NCBI GenBank assembly: GCA_025210345.1
Contig: JAOARX010000025.1
Location: forward strand, 150,430-214,429
Source of the DNA: Pelagimonas sp.
GTDB lineage: Bacteria; Pseudomonadota; Alphaproteobacteria; Rhodobacterales; Rhodobacteraceae
DNA: 64,000 nucleotides
Direction of reading: 5' to 3'
The notes beneath the pieces are model-generated. The model had not been told where the DNA came from, made no database searches, and saw only the letters and a list, made by a program, of their open reading frames with translations. Position numbers and translations under genes: made by a program. Position 1 is the stretch's first letter. The number at the start of each line of letters is the position of its first letter. This document shows, piece by piece, positions 1 through 8,256 of this stretch.

Positions 1-244
1 CCAGTACGATGTGAAATTGCAGATCGCCGGGCTGAACGCCGGGTACGACCGGATTGTGGTGCGCGAAGGCGACGACACCTGCTCTCATTGGTATTACAAA
101 GGCACGACCCTGCTGGCCATCGACGCGATGAATGACCCGCGCGGATATATGGTTGGCAAACGCCTGATCGAGGCGGGAAAATCCCCCGCGCCCGAAGCCG
201 TGGCAGACCCTGAAACCGATCTCAAATCCCTGCTGAAAGCGTGA
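1..244 (+). CDS. NAD(P)/FAD-dependent oxidoreductase, ferredoxin-reductase type (C-terminal fragment)
   Basis: This is the 3' end of a gene that begins before the window. The frame is open from base 2 and reads QYDVKLQIAGLNAGYDR near its start. That matches the C-terminal reductase domain of ferredoxin/rubredoxin reductases, which use NAD(P)H and FAD to reduce a small electron carrier. Only about 80 residues are visible, so the FAD and NAD sites and the partner cannot be checked. The GTG at base 11 lies inside the domain and is unlikely to be a true start. The TGA stop at 242-244 overlaps the GTG start of rsmD, which implies co-transcription. The family call is fairly sure; the substrate is unknown. 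Confidence 0.75.
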   Translation, partial: QYDVKLQIAGLNAGYDRIVVREGDDTCSHWYYKGTTLLAIDAMNDPRGYMVGKRLIEAGKSPAPEAVADPETDLKSLLKA

Positions 245-798
245 GGATCATTGCCGGAGAATATCGCGGCCGGCGCCTGACAGCGGTGGGCAAAGGGGAC
301 ACGGGCGCGCATCTGCGCCCAACCACGGACCGCGTGCGCGAAAGCCTGTTCAATATGCTGGGGGGCGGACGCTTTGGGGATCCGTTCACACATGCGCGGG
401 TCCTGGATCTGTTCGCAGGCACGGGCGCGCTGGGGCTTGAGGCCCTTTCGCGCGGGGCGGCGCATGTGGATTTCGTGGAAAATGGCCGCGTGGGACAGCG
501 ATTGATCCGCGAGAATATCAAACTGTTGGGCTGTGCTGAACGCTGTAACGTGATCGGGTCGGATGCCACGCGCCTGCCAACCGCCAGCGCCCCCGCCACG
601 CTGGTTTTTCTGGACCCCCCCTATGGCAAAGCCTTGGGTGAACGGGCCCTTGGGGCCGTGCAATCCGCTGGTTGGATCGCACCCGAGACCCTGGTGGTCT
701 GGGAAGAAAATGCCCCCCAGCCTGCGCCGGAGGGCTTTGATTTGTTGGACACGCGCCGCTATGGCGACACGACGGTCACACTGTTAGAGGCGCGTTAA
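241..798 (+). CDS. rsmD: 16S rRNA (guanine(966)-N(2))-methyltransferase RsmD
   Basis: The protein has 185 residues, the usual length for RsmD, which methylates N2 of G966 of 16S rRNA in the assembling 30S subunit. The N-terminus begins MRIIAGEYRGRRL, the typical RsmD opening. The SAM-binding motif DLFAGTGALG is at residues 56-65 and the catalytic DPPY motif at 125-128. The start is a GTG that overlaps the stop of the preceding oxidoreductase gene, so translation is probably coupled. The gene ends seven bases before the stop of a convergent TRAP binding-protein gene. Confidence 0.93.
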   Translation: MRIIAGEYRGRRLTAVGKGDTGAHLRPTTDRVRESLFNMLGGGRFGDPFTHARVLDLFAGTGALGLEALSRGAAHVDFVENGRVGQRLIRENIKLLGCAERCNVIGSDATRLPTASAPATLVFLDPPYGKALGERALGAVQSAGWIAPETLVVWEENAPQPAPEGFDLLDTRRYGDTTVTLLEAR

Positions 799-804
799 GC
801 CCGA

Positions 805-1836
805 TCACTCAGACGCCTTGGCGACCATGGCGCGCGCATCCTCAACCAGTTGCGCTCCGCTCAGCCCTTTGCCGTCCATGTCCACGATCCACTCGGCGAT
901 GACCTGGTCGCCAAGGGCGCGGATCTTGGCGGTCTCGGTCTCGGACAATTCGGCAATCTGATTGCCAGATGCCTGCATCTTGGCCTTGCCATCCGCATCA
1001 CCGATGTCATGGGCGCGCCCGGCCCAGCCAGATGTTTCCAGACCCGAGTTCGCATCAATCACCGCGCGCAGATCGTCGGGAAGGCTTTCGTAGACGTCTT
1101 TGTTCATCGCCCAGATGAAATACAAATTGTATAGCGAATTATCACCCGCCACATCTGTGTGGCTATCCGTCAGTTCGTCCAACTTGAGCGAAGGCGACAT
1201 TTCCCAGGTGATCACACCACCGTCCACAACGCCTTTGGACAGGCTTTCGGGGAACTGCGGAACGGGCATGCCAATGGGTTCGGCCCCGAGTTTATCCAGC
1301 AACAGGGTCGCCGGGCGCGACGGCCCCCGCAGCTTCAACCCATGAAGATCCTCGGCGGTTTCCAGCGCCGGACCCTTTTTATGCACAAGCCCCGGCCCAT
1401 GCACGTGGGCTGCAATCAGATGCACATCGGCAAAATCATCCGTCAGGTATTTCTGGGTGAACGCCCATGCGGCGCGGCTGGAATCCTCGGCGGATTTGGT
1501 GACAAGGAACGGCAGTTCAAGCGTTTCGGCCTCGGGGAAGCGCCCCGCCTGATACCCGGGGATCACCCAGCCGCCATCAATCACGCCATCGACGATCAGG
1601 TCGTATTGCTCGGGCGCGGTGCCGCCAAGCTGCATGAAGGGTGAGATTTCGATCTTGAGGCGCCCGCCGGATTCCTCTTCGACCTTTTGGGCCCAGGGTT
1701 CGATGAAATACTTGGGATTGGCCGAGTTCGGCGACACGAAATGCTGGAACTGAAGCGTCACCTCTTGCGCGAACGCAGGGCCTGCCGCCAGTGCAGCAGC
1801 CAAAGTGAAAACGGTGTTGCGGATGGGATGTGTCAT
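805..1836 (-). CDS. TRAP transporter substrate-binding protein, DctP family
   Basis: This is a 343-residue periplasmic binding protein of the DctP type, which captures organic acids or related solutes for a TRAP transporter. A Sec signal peptide of about 23 residues ends at AFA before QEVTLQFQHF. The chosen ATG has AGGAGG eight bases upstream; an in-frame ATG 26 codons earlier lacks such a site and would add a non-signal extension. The mature protein carries family-like segments such as GLKLRGPSRPATLLLDKLGA and GVVDGGVITWE. No DctQ or DctM membrane subunit lies beside it, so it is either an orphan or served by a distant permease. The ligand cannot be predicted. Confidence 0.85.
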   Translation of the reverse strand: MTHPIRNTVFTLAAALAAGPAFAQEVTLQFQHFVSPNSANPKYFIEPWAQKVEEESGGRLKIEISPFMQLGGTAPEQYDLIVDGVIDGGWVIPGYQAGRFPEAETLELPFLVTKSAEDSSRAAWAFTQKYLTDDFADVHLIAAHVHGPGLVHKKGPALETAEDLHGLKLRGPSRPATLLLDKLGAEPIGMPVPQFPESLSKGVVDGGVITWEMSPSLKLDELTDSHTDVAGDNSLYNLYFIWAMNKDVYESLPDDLRAVIDANSGLETSGWAGRAHDIGDADGKAKMQASGNQIAELSETETAKIRALGDQVIAEWIVDMDGKGLSGAQLVEDARAMVAKASE

Positions 1837-2075
1837 TGGGGGTTGTCCTCCTCGTGACGTCATGCTGCGATGCAGCGACGGGGTGTATGTAACGGTCCGG
1901 TGACAAAGATGCAAGTCACTCGCAAGTTTGACACCTCATATCTTGACATTTAACCATTTGATAAAACTGTAAATTTCTGAAACGACGGGGAAATTTCGCC
2001 CTGCACTTCTGCGCTGGATTTTTCCCGCGCGAATGGTATCTTCGTATGCGCATTCATGAATTCAAGGAGGGCCTC

Positions 2076-3044
2076 ATGACCGCATTCACCCCCACACGGC
2101 GGCAATTGTTGACCATGGCTGCGGCCATGCCCGCCCTCACGCTCAGCGCGAAAACGCAGGCTGCGACGCTGACAGGCCCCGAGGGCGGCAACCCCGCGCA
2201 TGTCAGTTTCATGATGGGAGACGCCAAGTTGACGGTGATCTCGGATGGGCGGCTTGAAACCCCCGCGGGCGGGCTGGGTGTGAATGCCGATCCAGAGCAG
2301 GTGAAGGCCTTTCTCAAACGTCACTTTCTGTCCGAGACCATGAATTACAACCACTGCAATCATTTGCTGGTTGAACTAGGCGAGGCCAAGGTTCTGGTCG
2401 ACGTCGGATCAGGGGATCGTTTCCTCGACACCGCCGGGCAACTCATAGGCAACATGGAAGCAGCCGGTATTGATCCCGGTGACATCACGCATGTTGTGAT
2501 CACCCACGCCCATCCAGATCATATCTGGGGTGTTCGGGACGATTTTGACGAAGCGATCATTCCCGACGCTCAGTATTTTATCGGTGAAAAGGAATACGCG
2601 CACTGGACGCAGGATGGGCTGGCCGCCAGCGCACCGCCAGAAGCGCAGCAGTTCATTGTCGGCGCGGTGAATTCGCTCAATGTGGATGGGGTCGACTGGG
2701 TTCTGGCCACCCACGACCAGGAAATCGCACCGGGTGTCCGCGTGATCGACACCCCCGGCCACACGCCGGGCCATCTGGCCGTTGTGGTCGAAAGCAACGG
2801 GCAGCAGATCATGGCCCTGGGCGATTGCATGAACCACGCCTATATGAACTTTGCCCATCCCGGCTGGTACAATGGGTTTGACATGGACGGCGATCAGACC
2901 GTGGCCACGCGCAAACGCCTGTTGGACATGGCGGCGACTGATCGGATCGCGGTGTTGGGTTATCACTTCCCCTTCCCCGGCGTGGGTCATGTGGCAAAGT
3001 CGGGCGATGCCTACAGCTTTGTCCCGGCCATGTGGCAATGGTAA
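2076..3044 (+). CDS. MBL-fold metallo-hydrolase with Tat signal
   Basis: The 322-residue protein belongs to the metallo-beta-lactamase fold. It carries the metal-binding motif THAHPDH (His144, His146, Asp148, His149), a further His near 229 in DTPGHTPGH, and the bridging Asp near 250 in GDCMNH, so the dinuclear zinc site looks intact. The N-terminus has a twin-arginine motif (TRRQLL) followed by a hydrophobic stretch ending SAKTQAA, which indicates folded export to the periplasm. The ATG at 2076 is preferred over the one at 2046 because AAGGAGG lies just upstream of it. The substrate is unknown; lactonase-like and quorum-quenching members share this architecture. Confidence 0.85.
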   Translation: MTAFTPTRRQLLTMAAAMPALTLSAKTQAATLTGPEGGNPAHVSFMMGDAKLTVISDGRLETPAGGLGVNADPEQVKAFLKRHFLSETMNYNHCNHLLVELGEAKVLVDVGSGDRFLDTAGQLIGNMEAAGIDPGDITHVVITHAHPDHIWGVRDDFDEAIIPDAQYFIGEKEYAHWTQDGLAASAPPEAQQFIVGAVNSLNVDGVDWVLATHDQEIAPGVRVIDTPGHTPGHLAVVVESNGQQIMALGDCMNHAYMNFAHPGWYNGFDMDGDQTVATRKRLLDMAATDRIAVLGYHFPFPGVGHVAKSGDAYSFVPAMWQW

Positions 3045-3062
3045 AACATCACTGATCGGCTT

Positions 3063-3080
3063 GGCGGGGCTGTCCCCGCC
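3063..3080. terminator. Hairpin between convergent genes
   Basis: A perfect stem GGCGGGG / CCCCGCC with a four-base loop lies 18 bases after the metallo-hydrolase stop. The following T content is weak, so it may act as a terminator or simply be an RNA-stabilising hairpin. Confidence 0.4.
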
Positions 3081-3151
3081 CTTTCAGCTCTCCGAGGGTA
3101 TTAGCTGTTCCAAAGCGGTTTTCCGGCCTCGGAACATCTCTGGCGTTCGCC

Positions 3152-4327
3152 TTACCGCCGCGCGATCACCCCGGCAAGCAGCAGCACACCCAAGGATGCC
3201 AACGAAACCACGGCTGCGGTCACACCAAGCGCGTCGATACCCATGTGCTGCAAAACGGCCCCCCCTGCCGCCGACCCTATGGCGATGCCCACATAGATCG
3301 CGGCCGCATTCAGGGACATCAGAACCGGGGCAAGTTTTGCGTCATGGGTCACCAGACGCACCTGCTGCGGGGCAGAGAACACCCAGCCAGACAGCGACCA
3401 GAAAAAGATCGCCGCCATCAGCAGCACCGCTGGCATCGGCAAGACCGAGAACGCCGGCATAATCAGGATCTGCGCGACACAGACCCAGATCAACGTGCGC
3501 ACCGGACCCAGACGGTCTGTCATCCATCCGCCAAGTTGATTGCCCAGGGGCGCAGCCGCGCCGAAAATCAACAGGGCAAGGCTGATGCCATCTCGTCCAA
3601 ACTGCATGGCTTGGCTCAGCAAAGTGGGAAGATAGGTGTACAGAACGTAAATCGCGCCCAGGAACACTGCGGTAAAGCCCACCATGACCAAGGCCACAGG
3701 ATCGCGCAGAACCCCACCCAGATCACGCAGGGTGACCGGATCAAACCGCAGGCCCGCGGGAATGTGCGTCCATAGAAGCCACAGACACGGCAACCCCAAA
3801 ACGAACACAAGCACCATCGCGGCGCGCCACCCATAGGTATAGGCAATCCAGCTGCCCGCGGGCACGCCAAAGACCTGCGCGAGCGTCAGCCCCAGAAACA
3901 CCGAGGCCATGGCCTTGCCGCGCTGTTCTGGGGGGCTGATCGCAGCGGCCACCGCAAGCGAGACAGGCGTGACAAGCCCGGCCCCAGCAGCCGCAAACAC
4001 CCGCGTGGCATACAGGCTGATAAGGTCGGGGACCAGCGCGCCAAGACCGGTCGCCGTTATGAAGAGGGCAAAGCCAAAACTGATGATCCGCCGCCGCCCG
4101 CTCTGTCCGGTCACGGCAACCAAGACCGGCGCCAGACAGGCAAAGGCGATGGAATACACCGTCATCATCGAACCAGCCGCCGTAATCGACACCCCAAGAT
4201 CCTGGGACACGGGCTCAAGCAGGCCGACGATCATCATCGCGCCAAGGCCTATGATGAAATTGCAGCCCGACAGAACCAGCAAAACCATGCGCACAGAGGT
4301 ATCGCGGGTCTCGGACTGCGCAGTCAT
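3152..4327 (-). CDS. Major facilitator superfamily transporter, DHA1-like
   Basis: This is a 391-residue inner-membrane protein with about twelve hydrophobic segments. The DHA1-like features are a family A-like loop after helix 2 (residues around TGQSGRRRIISFG) and an RGKAMA stretch after helix 4. Such proteins export drugs or small metabolites using the proton gradient. Its ATG overlaps the TGA of the upstream methionine aminopeptidase gene (ATGA), so the two form a translationally coupled pair. The substrate cannot be deduced. Confidence 0.85.
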   Translation of the reverse strand: MTAQSETRDTSVRMVLLVLSGCNFIIGLGAMMIVGLLEPVSQDLGVSITAAGSMMTVYSIAFACLAPVLVAVTGQSGRRRIISFGFALFITATGLGALVPDLISLYATRVFAAAGAGLVTPVSLAVAAAISPPEQRGKAMASVFLGLTLAQVFGVPAGSWIAYTYGWRAAMVLVFVLGLPCLWLLWTHIPAGLRFDPVTLRDLGGVLRDPVALVMVGFTAVFLGAIYVLYTYLPTLLSQAMQFGRDGISLALLIFGAAAPLGNQLGGWMTDRLGPVRTLIWVCVAQILIMPAFSVLPMPAVLLMAAIFFWSLSGWVFSAPQQVRLVTHDAKLAPVLMSLNAAAIYVGIAIGSAAGGAVLQHMGIDALGVTAAVVSLASLGVLLLAGVIARR

Positions 4328-5136
4328 CCGTAGGTCGGGTGGAATTTGCCCGCCGGTGACAGGGTAAAGATATCGACCCCGTCCGCGGTCACGCCGACAG
4401 AGTGTTCAAACTGTGCCGACAGGGATTTGTCGCGGGTCACAGCGGTCCATTCATCCGCCAGAACCTTGGTCTCGGGTCGGCCCAGGTTGACCATCGGTTC
4501 GATGGTAAAGAACATGCCCTCTTCCAGAACCGGACCGCTGCCTGCACGTCCATAGTGCAGCACATTGGGCGGCGCGTGGAACACACGCCCCAGCCCATGA
4601 CCACAGAAATCCCGCACAACGGACATGCGGTGGCTTTCCACATAGCTCTGGATCGCGTGACCGATGTCGCCAAAGGTATTGCCGGGCTTGACCGCCTCGA
4701 TGCCCTTCATCAGCGCGTCATGGGTGACTTGCATCAGGCGTTCGGTCTTGCGCGACAGTTTGCCCGCCACATACATCCGCGATGTATCGCCGAACCAGCC
4801 ATCCAGAATGACCGTCACGTCGATGTTCAAGATATCGCCGTCTTTCAGCTTTTTGTCGCTGGGAATGCCGTGGCAGACCACGTGATTGACGCTGATACAG
4901 CTGGCGTGTTGATACCCTTTGTATCCGATCGTCGCCGAGGTGGTGCCCAGCTCTTCGACGCGTTTGCGGATGAAATCGTCGATCGCCCCGGTGGTCTGAC
5001 CGACAAAGACATGCTCGGTGACCTCGTCAAGAATCTGCGCCGCCACGGCGCCCGCCTTGTGCATCCCGGCGTAATCACCATCTTGATAAATGCGAATGCC
5101 GTCGCGCGTCGTACGGCCGCTAGTCTCGTCGATCAC
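4324..5136 (-). CDS. map: Type I methionyl aminopeptidase
   Basis: The protein is 270 residues long and removes the initiator methionine from nascent proteins. All five metal ligands are visible in context: two Asp in NIDVTVILDGWFGDTSRMY, His in GHGLGRVFHAPP, Glu in FTIEPMVN and Glu in QFEHSVGV. The catalytic His is in HVVCHGIPSD. The start is a GTG at 5134-5136 (complement) with GGAG upstream. The stop overlaps the start of the downstream MFS transporter. Confidence 0.95.
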   Translation of the reverse strand: MIDETSGRTTRDGIRIYQDGDYAGMHKAGAVAAQILDEVTEHVFVGQTTGAIDDFIRKRVEELGTTSATIGYKGYQHASCISVNHVVCHGIPSDKKLKDGDILNIDVTVILDGWFGDTSRMYVAGKLSRKTERLMQVTHDALMKGIEAVKPGNTFGDIGHAIQSYVESHRMSVVRDFCGHGLGRVFHAPPNVLHYGRAGSGPVLEEGMFFTIEPMVNLGRPETKVLADEWTAVTRDKSLSAQFEHSVGVTADGVDIFTLSPAGKFHPTYG

Positions 5137-5278
5137 GAAATTTCTCCGAAAGCAGGTTGTCGATCCTATCTAGCCCCTCTTTACCGGATATGCCAGTAGC
5201 TGGGTAAGCGACTTTTGCCGGTGACAACCCCGTGTCACATAACACCGCTATTGCCATCGAATCATTCAGGAGATCCCC

Positions 5279-5938
5279 ATGTCACACGTCACACTGGTTC
5301 GCCATGGTCAGGCCAACACAAGCGCCCGCGAAGAGCACGCCTATGATCAACTTTCCGACCTGGGTTGGCAGCAGGCCAAATGGCTGGGGGCACATCTGCG
5401 GGGCGCGGGTGAACGCTTTGCCCGCGTCTATACGGGAACCATGCGCCGTCACATCGAAACCGCCGAGGGAATCAATCCCGATTGCGCGTCTCCCATCGTG
5501 CAGGATGCGCGTCTGAATGAATTTGCATATTTCGACATGGCGCAGCGCCTGCAAGAGCAGCACGGCATCGCAATTCCCCAAGACCGCGAGGATTTTATCC
5601 CGCACATTCAAACGCTTCTGTCGATTTGGCAGGCAGATGAGTTGCACGATGTTCCCGAAAGCTTTGCCACGTTTGAAACCCGTGTGGGAACCGCCCTGTC
5701 CGAAATCGCCCATGGCGAAGGGCGCGCGCTTGTTGTGACCTCGGGCGGGCTGATCGGCATGGCGATGCGGGTGATCTTGCGGTTGGATACCGACGCCATG
5801 GCGCATATGTGCCTCGCCATTGAGAACAGCTCGGTCCATCGGATTCAACCGCTGTCCACCGGCCTGGCCGTCACCCAATTCAATGGCATTCCACATTTGG
5901 ACACGCCCGAACGTCAGCACGCCAGAAGCCACCTTTAA
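5279..5938 (+). CDS. Histidine phosphatase (phosphoglycerate-mutase-like) family protein
   Basis: This 219-residue cytoplasmic enzyme of the histidine phosphatase superfamily starts MSHVTLVRHGQAN, giving the catalytic RHG at residues 8-10. A second family-typical segment, VVTSGGLIGM, lies where the second catalytic His is often found; the usual His there appears to be replaced by a SGG context. A good AGGAG site precedes the ATG. The substrate could be a phosphosugar or phosphoprotein. Nothing in the neighbourhood narrows it down. Confidence 0.85.
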   Translation: MSHVTLVRHGQANTSAREEHAYDQLSDLGWQQAKWLGAHLRGAGERFARVYTGTMRRHIETAEGINPDCASPIVQDARLNEFAYFDMAQRLQEQHGIAIPQDREDFIPHIQTLLSIWQADELHDVPESFATFETRVGTALSEIAHGEGRALVVTSGGLIGMAMRVILRLDTDAMAHMCLAIENSSVHRIQPLSTGLAVTQFNGIPHLDTPERQHARSHL

Positions 5939-5964
5939 ATTGGATACAATCTGCGCTAGCGTCG

Positions 5965-5976
5965 ATTTGATCAAAT
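5965..5976. promoter_or_regulatory. Perfect palindrome before the saccharopine dehydrogenase pair
   Basis: ATTTGATCAAAT is a 12-base perfect inverted repeat ending 11 bases before the first dehydrogenase ATG, next to its ribosome-binding site. It could be an operator for an Lrp- or GntR-type regulator. No regulator gene lies beside it. Confidence 0.3.
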
Positions 5977-5987
5977 TGAGGAACACC

Positions 5988-7037
5988 ATGACACATCTTT
6001 GGATTCGCGCCGAAAGCCGACCCAATGAAGAGCGGGTCGGCATCACCCCGGACGGCGTTAAAACCCTTTTGCAAAAGGGTTTCCGCGTGACCCTTGAGGA
6101 CAGTGCGACCCGGGTCATCGCAACCCAGGCCTATCAGGATGCAGGCGCTGAAATCGCCCCCGAAGGCAGCTGGCCGGATGCGCCCAAGGACGCGATCATC
6201 TTTGGCCTGAAAGAGCTGCCCGAGGCCGACACGCCGCTGATCCACCGCCACATCATGTTCGGCCATGCCTACAAGGGGCAGGCCGCAGGCGCGCGTTTGC
6301 TGAAACGCTTTGTGGCGGGGGGTGGCACGCTCTATGATCTCGAATATCTGGTCGCCGAAAATGGTCGCCGCGTGGCGGCCTTTGGGTATTGGGCGGGCTA
6401 CGCGGGGGCGGCTGTCTCAGTGCTGGCCTATGCGGCCCAGCGCGACGGTGGCATCTGTCCAGCCGTGAACACATGGAAAAACAAGGACGCGCTGCTGGCT
6501 GATCTGCGCGCGGCCCTGGGGTCGGATAACTTGCCCAAAGCCATCGTGATTGGCGCATTGGGGCGCGTTGGAACCGGCGCAAGTGACCTGTGCGAAGCGC
6601 TGGGGATTGCCGTGACCAAATGGGACATGGCCGAAACCGCCCATGGTGGACCCTTCCCAGAGGTGCTTGAGCACGAATTGTTCTTTAACTGCATTCTCGC
6701 CATGCCCGGCTGCCCGGTCTTTGTGCCGGAAAGCGCCAAGACCGATCCACGGGCCCTGCGGGTGATCGGCGACGTGGCCTGCGATCCGCAATCGGAATAC
6801 TCGCCCATTAAGGTCTATAACCTTGAAACCACTTGGGAAACCCCCGTGACCCGCGCCGCTGACGATCCTGTTTTGGATGTGATGGCAATCGACAACCTGC
6901 CCTCTCTTTTGCCGCTTGAAAGCTCAGAGGACTTTGCGGGCCAGCTGTTCGAACATCTGGCTGCACTGGACGACATGGACAGCGGCGTCTGGGGCCGCGC
7001 CTTTGCAACCTTTAACGACCACAAACCGAAAGGCTGA
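5988..7037 (+). CDS. Saccharopine dehydrogenase (NAD+, L-lysine-forming) type, LYS1-like
   Basis: The 349-residue protein resembles the alanine dehydrogenase/transhydrogenase-type saccharopine dehydrogenase that interconverts lysine plus 2-oxoglutarate and saccharopine. It opens HLWIRAESRPNEERVGITP, which matches the family's substrate-binding start. A nucleotide-binding region VIGALGRVGTGASDLCEALG lies near the middle. An ATG after GAGG at 5977-5981 is chosen; upstream codons in this frame run back into the phosphatase gene. It lies three bases before a second saccharopine dehydrogenase, so the pair probably performs the two successive steps from lysine to aminoadipate semialdehyde. Confidence 0.85.
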   Translation: MTHLWIRAESRPNEERVGITPDGVKTLLQKGFRVTLEDSATRVIATQAYQDAGAEIAPEGSWPDAPKDAIIFGLKELPEADTPLIHRHIMFGHAYKGQAAGARLLKRFVAGGGTLYDLEYLVAENGRRVAAFGYWAGYAGAAVSVLAYAAQRDGGICPAVNTWKNKDALLADLRAALGSDNLPKAIVIGALGRVGTGASDLCEALGIAVTKWDMAETAHGGPFPEVLEHELFFNCILAMPGCPVFVPESAKTDPRALRVIGDVACDPQSEYSPIKVYNLETTWETPVTRAADDPVLDVMAIDNLPSLLPLESSEDFAGQLFEHLAALDDMDSGVWGRAFATFNDHKPKG

Positions 7038-7040
7038 GAC

Positions 7041-8171
7041 ATGACAATTCACTGGTGTGGCACGGGCCTCTCTTCTGTACCCGGCCTGCGTCGTTTGATC
7101 GAAAACGGTCACGACGTCACGGTATGGAACCGAACCGTTTCCAAGGCCCAGGAGGCCGTGGGCGATCTGACACAAAACATCAAAGCCTTTACCCCTGACG
7201 CGCTCAAGGCGGATCTGTCGGCAGGGGATGTGATCGTGTCCATGTTGCCGGGCGACTGGCACGTCCAGCTGGCCGAAATGGCCATCGACAACGGTGCACA
7301 TTTTGTATCCTCTTCATATATCGCACCGGAAATGCGCGCCCTGAACGATAAGGCCAAGGCCGCAGGCGCCCGCGTGGTAAACGAAATGGGCCTTGACCCG
7401 GGTATTGACCATCTGATGGCCCACGCGCTGGTGGCGGACTATGTGGGATCGGACGCGTTTGACACTGACAACGAGGTCAGCTTTTTGTCTTATTGCGGCG
7501 GCGTCCCGAAGATCGCCAATGACTTTCGCTACAAGTTCTCATGGGCCCCTGTCGGCGTGCTCAAGGCGTTGCGCTCTCCTTCCAAGTCTTTGAAAGACGG
7601 GAAAGAGTTCAATACAAACCGCCCCTGGGACGCCATCAGCACCTATCACGCCCCACTGCCTGAAGCAGAGAGCTTTGAGGTCTACCCCAACCGTGACAGC
7701 CTGCCCTTCATGGCGCAATACGAATTTGGCCAGGACTGGAAGGTCAGGGATTTCGTGCGCGGCACCCTGCGCCTGAACGGCTGGGCCGAGGCCTGGAAAG
7801 ACATCTTTGCCGAGGCCGGAACGGCTTCGGATGAGCGTCTGGCCGAGATCGCGGATCAACTGCTGAAAGAAAACGCGTACGACGAAGGCGAGCCGGACCG
7901 CGTGGTTCTGTGTGTCGACCTGAAGGCCGACAAAGAGGGTGAAACGGTCTGGCATAAGTCTTATGTCATGGACGCCTGGGGCGATGATCGTGGCAGCGCC
8001 ATGGCGCGATTGGTGTCCATCCCCGTCTCCCTGGCGATCGAGGCGGTGATCAAAGGCCAGATCGAACCCGGCGTTCACGCGGCGCCGTCTGACCTGACCC
8101 TGGTCAACGCTTGGATGGAGGAAGTGCGCGCGCTGGCCCAACACCTGGCCGTGGTTGACCAACTGGCGTAA
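7041..8171 (+). CDS. Saccharopine dehydrogenase (L-glutamate-forming) type, LYS9-like
   Basis: This is a 376-residue enzyme with an N-terminal Rossmann fold (HWCGTGLSSVPGLRRLIENG) and the family signature NEMGLDPGIDHLMA. It should cleave saccharopine to glutamate and 2-aminoadipate 6-semialdehyde. It follows the LYS1-like gene by three bases. Together they reproduce, as two separate proteins, the activities of the bifunctional eukaryotic aminoadipate semialdehyde synthase. The gene ends before a hairpin repeat and a convergent CoA-transferase gene. Confidence 0.87.
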   Translation: MTIHWCGTGLSSVPGLRRLIENGHDVTVWNRTVSKAQEAVGDLTQNIKAFTPDALKADLSAGDVIVSMLPGDWHVQLAEMAIDNGAHFVSSSYIAPEMRALNDKAKAAGARVVNEMGLDPGIDHLMAHALVADYVGSDAFDTDNEVSFLSYCGGVPKIANDFRYKFSWAPVGVLKALRSPSKSLKDGKEFNTNRPWDAISTYHAPLPEAESFEVYPNRDSLPFMAQYEFGQDWKVRDFVRGTLRLNGWAEAWKDIFAEAGTASDERLAEIADQLLKENAYDEGEPDRVVLCVDLKADKEGETVWHKSYVMDAWGDDRGSAMARLVSIPVSLAIEAVIKGQIEPGVHAAPSDLTLVNAWMEEVRALAQHLAVVDQLA

Positions 8172-8192
8172 GCGCGATTCGACAAACCCGGT

Positions 8193-8242
8193 GCGAGGGG
8201 CCAGCCCCTCGCGCTCCCCGGGATATTTCCGAAAAGGTGAAA
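8193..8242. repeat. Hairpin plus CCCCGGGATATTT-type intergenic repeat
   Basis: A perfect stem GCGAGGGG / CCCCTCGC with a four-base loop (8193-8212) is followed by GCTCCCCGGGATATTTCC and GAAAAGGTGAAAC. A related unit, GGGGC-hairpin then CCCCGGGATTTATTTGG and AAAATGAAAAG, occurs at 14139-14200. Both sit just after genes, here between convergent genes, which suggests a dispersed terminator-like repeat. Confidence 0.55.
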
Positions 8243-8256
8243 CAGGACGCCCGAGC

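Noticed and set aside
1920..1975. TTGACA-like hexamers considered as a promoter for the metallo-hydrolase or TRAP gene
   Set aside because: Several TTGACA-like hexamers occur in an AT-rich stretch but none has a convincing -10 at normal spacing.
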